Source of the DNA: Candidatus Nanopelagicales bacterium
Lineage (GTDB): Bacteria; Actinomycetota; Actinomycetes; S36-B12; UBA5976
Direction of reading: 5' to 3'
Assembly (NCBI GenBank): GCA_023254955.1
Contig: JALRKC010000025.1
Span: 1 to 9,570 of the forward strand
DNA: 9,570 nucleotides
This document shows, one piece after another, positions 5,461-9,570 of the stretch. The notes beneath the pieces are model-generated. The model did no database searches. It had not been told where the DNA came from and saw only the letters and a program-made list of their open reading frames with translations. A program made the position numbers and the translations under genes. The number at the start of each line of letters is the position of its first letter. Within the stretch, counting starts at the first letter, position 1.

Positions 5461-6776
5461 TGAGCACTTCAACCCAAGTCGAAGCCAAGCAGCAGCCAAT
5501 TTGGCCAGATCAAGCAGCGCTGCAGGTGGCAGTTGACGAGCTCAAATCCCTGCCTCCCCTGGTTTTTGCCTCAGAAGCTGATCTTTTAACACAACGCCTA
5601 GCAGATGTGAGCCGTGGCGAGGCTTTCTTTTTAACGGGAGGAGATTGCGCAGAAACTTTTGCTGCCAATACTGCAGATTCCGTTCGGGCTCGATTGCGAA
5701 CAGTTTTACAGATGGCAGTAGTTCTCACTTATGGCGCAAAGATGCCAGTAGTAAAAGTTGGTCGAATGGCCGGTCAATATTTTAAGCCGCGTTCAAGTGG
5801 TGTCGAAAAAATAAACTCAATTGAGCTTCCTTCTTATCGCGGCGATGCGATTAACGATGTGGCCTTTACTCCTGAAGCTAGGCAACCGGATCCACAAAGA
5901 TTAGTTCGCGCTTATCGTGCCTCAAATGCAACTTTGAACCTAATTAGATCTTTTACCCAAGACGGTTCAGCTGATTTAAGAATGGTTCACGCATGGAATC
6001 GAGATTTTGTTTCAGGTTTTAGCGCTGGTAAACGTTATGAACAGACCGCTGAAGATATCGACCGGGCATTGCAATTTATGCATGCCTGCGGCGCAGATCC
6101 AGTTGAATTTCGTAGTGTGGAATTTTTTACGGCACACGAGGCGCTTTTATTGGATTACGAAAAAGCCTTAACTCGACTCGACCCAACAACTGGCAGGTAT
6201 TACGACACCAGTGCACATTTTCTTTGGGTTGGCGAGCGAACTCGTGAACCAAATGGCGCGCATATTAAATTTGTAGAATCCATCAGAAATCCAATTGGTA
6301 TAAAAGTTGGACCAACAGCAGACCCAAAGTCAGTAGTTGAAATGGTTAAGCGCTTGGATCCAGAAAAAACTCCAGGTCGTTTAACTTTAATTAGTCGAAT
6401 GGGTTATCAAAATGTTGAAGAGAAGTTGCCAGCAATTGTTGAAGCGGTTGAAAACACCCAGCATCCAGTAATTTGGGTCTGTGATCCGATGCATGGTAAT
6501 ACTCGTGAAGCCGCATCTGGTCACAAAACTCGCGAGTACGAAGATGTATTAGCTGAGGTAAAGGGATTTTTTAACGTGCATAAAAAACTGGGAACTCACC
6601 CAGGCGGTATGCATATCGAACTAACGGGCGATGATGTTACTGAATGTATCGGCGGAATTTCTGGCGTAATGGAGCAGGACTTGCCTCAACGCTATGAGAC
6701 AGCTTGCGACCCAAGGCTTAACCGGGTGCAAGCCTTAGAGCTTGCCTTCCAAGTCTCTGACATGCTTTCTGACTGA
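5460..6776 (+). CDS. aroG: Class II 3-deoxy-D-arabino-heptulosonate 7-phosphate synthase
   Basis: 438 residues. Known role: condenses phosphoenolpyruvate and erythrose 4-phosphate in the first step of the shikimate pathway, in the cytoplasm. Landmarks are FLTGGDCAETF (58-68), KVGRMAGQYFKPRS (99-112), FFTAHEALLLDYE (222-234), HFLWVGERTR (253-262), IGIKVGPTADP (279-289), CDPMHGNT (341-348) and GTHPGGMHIELTGDD (378-392). The expected metal ligands Cys63, His345, Glu387 and Asp417 sit at a constant offset of 24 from the M. tuberculosis ligands Cys87, His369, Glu411 and Asp441, so the core has the same length with no net indel. The N-terminus is about 24 residues shorter than the 462-residue mycobacterial enzyme, and an in-frame TAA at 5448-5450 rules out a longer start. 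Starts with GTG, seemingly leaderless. Downstream it runs 3 bp short of the next gene. Confidence 0.97.
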   Translation: MSTSTQVEAKQQPIWPDQAALQVAVDELKSLPPLVFASEADLLTQRLADVSRGEAFFLTGGDCAETFAANTADSVRARLRTVLQMAVVLTYGAKMPVVKVGRMAGQYFKPRSSGVEKINSIELPSYRGDAINDVAFTPEARQPDPQRLVRAYRASNATLNLIRSFTQDGSADLRMVHAWNRDFVSGFSAGKRYEQTAEDIDRALQFMHACGADPVEFRSVEFFTAHEALLLDYEKALTRLDPTTGRYYDTSAHFLWVGERTREPNGAHIKFVESIRNPIGIKVGPTADPKSVVEMVKRLDPEKTPGRLTLISRMGYQNVEEKLPAIVEAVENTQHPVIWVCDPMHGNTREAASGHKTREYEDVLAEVKGFFNVHKKLGTHPGGMHIELTGDDVTECIGGISGVMEQDLPQRYETACDPRLNRVQALELAFQVSDMLSD

Positions 6777-6779
6777 ACA

Positions 6780-7232
6780 ATGTCACGTACCAATCAGATC
6801 TTGATTTGGATCACGTTTTTCGTGTTACTTATCTCGCTCACCGTTTCATACTTTTGGCCTGAGGAACAGCCACAAGCCTTGGTTGAAGAAGAAGCTCCGG
6901 AAGTAAAAGAAACTTTGCAAGTAGTGAAAATGAATCAGCTAGTAGTCACGGTGCTTAATGGTTCCTTGAAAGACGGAATGGCAGCAAAAACTCAAGAATT
7001 TCTAGAGTCCAATCAACTCTACGTAGCGAGAATCGGCAACGCTCCAACTAGAAATTATCAAGTCTCAGAAATCATCTATCACCCAGAAGCTTCTCAAGCC
7101 GCCTACGAATTGGCGAAATTACTTCAAATCAACAAAAGAACTCCTGCTCAAAGTTTTGAATCTCGACTTTTTGTCACGGTGGTTATTGGTGCAGATTTCG
7201 CGGAGCCAGCGTTAGCCAGGAGTGAGCAATAG
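6780..7232 (+). CDS. Membrane-anchored LytR_C-domain protein
   Basis: 150 residues. A basic tip (Ser-Arg-Thr-Asn) precedes one membrane helix at about 7-26, then an acidic, Pro/Glu-rich linker (27-47) and a LytR_C domain (about 53-141) marked by VTVLNGS (56-62), a helix with GMAAKT, IGNA (85-88), a YHP strand-end segment and a final VVIGADF (134-140). The domain normally forms the C-terminal part of LytR-CpsA-Psr wall-polymer ligases, but here it stands alone without the catalytic LCP domain. The topology implies that the domain lies outside the membrane. The function of stand-alone LytR_C proteins is not established; an envelope role is inferred. It starts 3 bp after aroG without a clear Shine-Dalgarno and overlaps the next gene by one base (TAGTG), so it sits in one operon with both. 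Confidence 0.8.
   Translation: MSRTNQILIWITFFVLLISLTVSYFWPEEQPQALVEEEAPEVKETLQVVKMNQLVVTVLNGSLKDGMAAKTQEFLESNQLYVARIGNAPTRNYQVSEIIYHPEASQAAYELAKLLQINKRTPAQSFESRLFVTVVIGADFAEPALARSEQ
7218..7222 (+). promoter_or_regulatory. Shine-Dalgarno for ogt
   Basis: AGGAG lies 9 nt ahead of the GTG at 7232 and inside the end of the LytR_C frame. It decides the GTG as start and supports coupled translation. Confidence 0.6.
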
Positions 7233-7720
7233 TGCTTATTTATAGGGAGTTCAAGACAAAATTCGGTCCGCTAACGGTTGTAGTTGAGGATGAAACCCAA
7301 GAGGTAATTAGAAGCGGCTTTTTCAAGAGTCAAGAGATTCTTAAAAAAGAATTTCCAGATACCAAGCTCATCCAAGATAAAGAACTTTTTTTAGTGGCCG
7401 AGGCCTTGGAGGGGTGGCAAGATAAAGATTTAGCTGCCTTAAGAAAAATCCCGGCAACTCAGCCTGGGAGCGAATTTAAGCAAAGTTGCTTTATGGCGAT
7501 GCGAAAGGTGCCTGCTGGTAAAACTCTAAGTTATACACAACTCGCAGCCAAAAGCATCAACCCAAATGCAGTGAGAGCTGCTGCGAGCGCTTGTGCCACT
7601 AACAAGCTGGCACCCTTTGTTCCTTGCCACAGAATTATCAAAGCTACAGGTGAGATAGGTAACTATGCATTTGGAAACTCTTTAAAAATGGCGATTTTGC
7701 AGCACGAAGGCGCAATTTAA
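7232..7720 (+). CDS. ogt: Methylated-DNA--protein-cysteine S-methyltransferase (O6-methylguanine repair)
   Basis: 162 residues: a variable N-terminal ribonuclease-H-like domain (about 1-75) and the conserved C-terminal DNA-binding domain. The suicide site is PCHR at 131-134 with Cys132 as alkyl acceptor. The residues matching human MGMT Tyr114, Arg128, Asn137, Cys145 and Glu172 are Tyr101, Arg115, Asn124, Cys132 and Glu159, all at a constant offset of 13, so the catalytic relay, arginine finger and Asn hinge are complete. It repairs O6-methylguanine by irreversible self-methylation. There is no AraC-type regulatory part, so it is Ogt-like and not Ada-like. The GTG start shares a base with the stop of the LytR_C gene. 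A weak imperfect hairpin (TACC 7731-7734 with GGTA 7754-7757 and an internal T-run) follows, too poor to call a terminator. Confidence 0.95.
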   Translation: MLIYREFKTKFGPLTVVVEDETQEVIRSGFFKSQEILKKEFPDTKLIQDKELFLVAEALEGWQDKDLAALRKIPATQPGSEFKQSCFMAMRKVPAGKTLSYTQLAAKSINPNAVRAAASACATNKLAPFVPCHRIIKATGEIGNYAFGNSLKMAILQHEGAI

Positions 7721-7755
7721 CCTTAAGAAATACCGGGGGTTATCTGGTTTTTTGG

Positions 7756-7769
7756 TAGCCTCAATTAGG
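7756..7769 (+). promoter_or_regulatory. Candidate -10 for leaderless transcript of the Rpf-like gene
   Basis: TAGCCT at 7756-7761 fits TANNNT and ends 7 nt before the GTG at 7769. No Shine-Dalgarno is visible ahead of that GTG, and no clear -35 was found. Confidence 0.45.
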
Positions 7770-8470
7770 TGAAACTGCGAATTAGAAGCTTCGTTGCTAG
7801 TTTGGCGATTGCGAGCGTTTTCTCGTTCTACTTGGTCCCAGTAGCTCATGGCAACGACTATCCCGGGCAAGAAAATTTGTCGGTGGGAGCTCAAAATGAG
7901 TATGTAAAAGAAGTACAAGAAGCTTTGATTCGCCTCGGTTATTCAATATCTCCTGCCAATGGACGCTATGGGCCGCAGACCACAAAAGCAGTTAGTGAGT
8001 TTTATTCATCTCGCGGCGATCGCTCAGATGGAACCAGCATTGGGCCTGCTGGGTATAAAGCGATTATGGGTGAGGCGTCGGTTGCCGAAGAGGTAAAGTC
8101 AAAAGCGAAACCAAAAGCTAAAAAAAAGAACTCGAAAGCCGCGACTCGACAGCGCTTTCGAGCCATGGGGGATGTGACACTAATCAATGGCACCCGAAAG
8201 TCACGAGCGGCTCGGGAAGCTGTGAGCTTTGAAGCGTGGCAAGCAGCACCTTTTGCAAAATTTATCGCTAAGCGAGAATCAAACCGTAGGTGTAAAGCGG
8301 TAAATCGAACCGGAAAGTATCGCGGCAGATGGCAGATGGATAAAAACTTCTGGGCTAGTTATGGTGGTAAAAAATTTGCAAAGCGGCCAGACAAAGCCAG
8401 TTGTGCCGAACAGGATTTAGTTGCTTATCGCGGTTGGATTGCTCGCGGCTGGAAGCCTTGGAATTACTAA
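7769..8470 (+). CDS. Secreted Rpf/transglycosylase-like protein with peptidoglycan-binding domain
   Basis: 233 residues. The N-terminus is a classic signal peptide: MKLRIR, a hydrophobic core (8-24) and a likely cut after VAHG or nearby (residues 26-28). Residues about 38-100 form a PG_binding_1 domain (YVKEVQEALIRLGYSI, GRYGPQTTKAVSEFY). A very basic linker follows (108-131, Lys/Ala/Arg-rich). Residues about 155-233 resemble the Rpf transglycosylase-like domain: FIAKRESN with candidate catalytic Glu170, GKYRGRWQM, FWASYGG, a region ending in AEQDLVAYRGWIARGWKPW. Cys175 and Cys212 could form the disulfide known in this fold. Known role of the family: cleavage of peptidoglycan glycan strands outside the cell, and resuscitation of dormant cells in Micrococcus and mycobacteria. 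Starts with GTG, seemingly leaderless. Its stop codon overlaps the promoter proposed for crtYc. Confidence 0.85.
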   Translation: MKLRIRSFVASLAIASVFSFYLVPVAHGNDYPGQENLSVGAQNEYVKEVQEALIRLGYSISPANGRYGPQTTKAVSEFYSSRGDRSDGTSIGPAGYKAIMGEASVAEEVKSKAKPKAKKKNSKAATRQRFRAMGDVTLINGTRKSRAAREAVSFEAWQAAPFAKFIAKRESNRRCKAVNRTGKYRGRWQMDKNFWASYGGKKFAKRPDKASCAEQDLVAYRGWIARGWKPWNY

Positions 8471-8480
8471 GATACCTTCA
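8468..8480 (+). promoter_or_regulatory. Candidate -10 for leaderless transcript of crtYc
   Basis: TAAGAT at 8468-8473 fits TANNNT and ends 6 nt before the ATG at 8480. Its first three bases are the stop codon of the preceding gene. No Shine-Dalgarno lies in the 9 bp gap, so either leaderless transcription or read-through initiation is needed. A -35 at the right spacing was not recognised. Confidence 0.45.
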
Positions 8481-8812
8481 TGGGGCAATTTTCTTACCTA
8501 GGAGTCTTGCTCTTTATATTTTTAGCAACTTTTTTATTAGAGGTTGTCTTAAAAGCCAGAGTTTGGCAAAAATTTAGACGACTCATCTTCACAATTGTTC
8601 CTGTAGTTTTGGCGATGACCCTTTGGGACTGGTATGCAATTATCAACGATCATTGGTATTTCAATGATGAGTTGACTTCGGGAATCATACTTTTTAATTT
8701 TTTACCGATTGAAGAATTATTATTTTTTATTTTTGTTCCGATTGCCTCCTTACTTACCTTTGAAGCAGTTCGCTCTATTAAAAAAGAGTCGGTGCCGGGT
8801 GAGAAGCTATGA
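8480..8812 (+). CDS. crtYc: Lycopene cyclase subunit CrtYc
   Basis: 110 residues with three predicted membrane helices (about 5-24, 35-52 and 67-96). The pattern of WDWYA (49-53) after helix 2 and PIEE (76-79) leading into the third helix is that of the heterodimeric 'lycopene cyclase domain' family (CrtYc/CrtYd, archaeal and fungal CarRA type). Known role: together with CrtYd it closes the end rings of lycopene in the membrane, giving beta- or epsilon-ring carotenoids. Length and helix count match one half of the family. The end overlaps crtYd by four bases (ATGA). Which ring type forms cannot be read from this sequence. The carotenoid product might feed retinal for an actinorhodopsin if the organism is acI-like, which is inference. 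Confidence 0.88.
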   Translation: MGQFSYLGVLLFIFLATFLLEVVLKARVWQKFRRLIFTIVPVVLAMTLWDWYAIINDHWYFNDELTSGIILFNFLPIEELLFFIFVPIASLLTFEAVRSIKKESVPGEKL

Positions 8813-9213
8813 CTTACCTACAAATTGCTTTAATTTATATCGCGATTGCCCTATTGCTTGATTTTGTGATACTGAAGACTTATGTTCTTAAAATTAAGTT
8901 GTTTTGGCTTTCTTATTCGATTGTTTTATTTTTTCAATTTCTCACCAATGGAGTTTTAACTGGATTTCTGATCGTTACTTACAACCCAGAAATTTTGGTT
9001 GGCAGTGGAGAATATCTCACCAATCGACCTCCCTTAATTGGCGATGGCAGACTATTTTTTGCACCTATGGAAGATGTCTTATTTGGTTTTTCAATGATTG
9101 TTTTTACAATTTCACTTTGGGTTTATTTTGGCCGGCGAGGAATCCAAAAAGAACCTGTTTCAGGACCGCCGCCAAAATGGTGGCCTAAGGGTGGCTGGTA
9201 CGGCACCAAGTGA
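8809..9213 (+). CDS. crtYd: Lycopene cyclase subunit CrtYd
   Basis: 134 residues with three predicted membrane helices (about 4-26, 32-57 and 89-108), a loop containing NRPPLIGDGRLFFAPMED, and the conserved PMED at 86-89 that matches the P-(I/V/M)-E-D/E signature of the second half of the heterodimeric cyclase. Its pairing by ATGA overlap with crtYc fixes the assignment and ensures equal translation of the two subunits. A soluble Pro/Trp/Gly-rich tail (113-134, PPPKWWPKGGW) extends after the last helix; similar short tails occur in actinobacterial CrtYd but its role is unknown. No other carotenoid gene (crtE, crtB, crtI, blh) is in the window; the next gene is on the opposite strand, so the unit ends here. 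Confidence 0.87.
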   Translation: MTYLQIALIYIAIALLLDFVILKTYVLKIKLFWLSYSIVLFFQFLTNGVLTGFLIVTYNPEILVGSGEYLTNRPPLIGDGRLFFAPMEDVLFGFSMIVFTISLWVYFGRRGIQKEPVSGPPPKWWPKGGWYGTK

Positions 9214-9570
9214 TTAACGCTTCAAGCGATTTTTAATTCTCCTTGAAATTTCAGCGGTTAAACTCTTAAAGGGAAGCCGTTTTATCGCATTTTTTTGAAC
9301 GCCCTGCATTCCAATAGCAACGGTGGCAATTGAAATCGTTTCGGGGAGCTGCTGCTCTTTAGCTCCAGAAATTTCTAAAGCAACTTGCTCCAATTCTCCG
9401 ATAACCTTTAAGTTCATTTTGGAGATCTCATCAAAGTATTGCTTGGCAATCTGATTCGCTTTTTCAGTGGCCCAGACTGGGGTAGTTACCTTTTCAGGTT
9501 TTGCTTCAGCAATTGGTGTATTTAATATTTCATGCATCATGCTACGTCTAACGAATGATTCATACTTATC
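9214..9570 (-). CDS. Unidentified protein, C-terminal part (5' end outside window)
   Basis: Reading leftwards, the frame ends with TAA at 9214-9216. An internal ATG lies at 9540, but the ten codons between it and the window edge are also open in frame (DKYESFVRRS), have the same polar, charged character and show no stop, so the gene most likely begins outside and at least 119 residues are visible. The visible part has no signal peptide or membrane helix, is rich in Lys, Glu and Ile with probable amphipathic helices (KANQIAKQYFDEISKMNL, VIGELEQVALEIS), and ends in a strongly basic tail (SRRIKNRLKR). I do not recognise the family; a C-terminal domain of a larger enzyme is possible. The stop codons of this gene and crtYd abut directly (9211-9213 and 9214-9216), so their transcripts must overlap. 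Confidence 0.65.
   Translation of the reverse strand, partial: DKYESFVRRSMMHEILNTPIAEAKPEKVTTPVWATEKANQIAKQYFDEISKMNLKVIGELEQVALEISGAKEQQLPETISIATVAIGMQGVQKNAIKRLPFKSLTAEISRRIKNRLKR
9218..9234 (+). terminator. Weak terminator-like hairpin after crtYd
   Basis: CGCT-tca-AGCG (9218-9228) is followed by ATTTTT (9229-9234). The stem is only four to five pairs, so efficiency would be low. It starts 4 bp after the crtYd stop and lies within the last codons of the convergent gene. It is the only plus-strand hairpin followed by a T-run that I found in the right place. Confidence 0.35.

Noticed and set aside
7721..7768. Terminator between ogt and the Rpf-like gene
   Set aside because: A T-run is present (7747-7753), but the only stem is four base pairs with the T-run inside the loop, so it does not form a proper intrinsic terminator.
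8904..9188. Second plus-strand frame of about 94 codons inside crtYd
   Set aside because: Its Trp/Phe/Cys-rich text is a frame shadow of the membrane protein; the crtYd frame keeps the family motif and the ATGA coupling.
1..9570. Mobile element, prophage, defence island, CRISPR or RNA gene
   Set aside because: No transposase, integrase, direct-repeat array, tRNA-like or rRNA-like sequence was seen, and nearly all space is taken by conserved housekeeping genes.

Overview
The window is a stretch of an actinobacterial chromosome that is visibly A+T-rich for that phylum. The protein content is actinobacterial: a QcrC-type cytochrome c next to CtaE, a PimB'-type mannosyltransferase, a class II DAHP synthase, an Rpf-like muralytic protein with peptidoglycan-binding domain, a LytR_C protein, and a lycopene cyclase split into CrtYc and CrtYd. 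Low G+C, very short intergenic gaps, several apparently leaderless starts and a split cyclase fit a small-genome planktonic actinobacterium such as the freshwater acI/Nanopelagicales group. That placement is inference and was not tested by any search.

Layout. Positions 1-899 (minus strand) hold the start of the aa3/bc respiratory cluster, ctaE followed by the 5' part of qcrC, which runs off the window. A 70 bp divergent control region follows. From 970 everything runs on the plus strand: a degenerate response-regulator-like protein coupled to trpD, then pimB', a PlsC-type acyltransferase, pfkA, aroG (class II), a small membrane-anchored LytR_C protein coupled to a methylguanine-DNA methyltransferase, a secreted Rpf-like protein, and crtYc-crtYd. 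At the right edge a minus-strand gene, cut at its 5' end by the window, converges on crtYd with abutting stop codons.

How the genes fit together. From memory, the relative order ctaE-qcrC / trpD / pimB' / acyltransferase / class II aroG matches the corresponding region of Mycobacterium tuberculosis (Rv2193-Rv2178c), so this is an old conserved actinobacterial neighbourhood, not a genomic island. The themes are terminal respiration, aromatic amino acid supply (first shikimate step and the anthranilate step), envelope lipid and wall metabolism (PIM mannosylation, phosphatidate acylation, LytR_C, Rpf-like), upper glycolysis and carotenoid ring closure. I saw no RNA genes, insertion sequences, CRISPR arrays, integrase or attachment sites, and no intergenic stretch over 300 bp. 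Most of the window is ordinary housekeeping. The points worth a second look are the recurrent leaderless promoter pattern, pyrophosphate-type residues in the phosphofructokinase, the N-terminally short DAHP synthase, the degenerate receiver coupled to trpD, and two small dyad elements in regulatory gaps.
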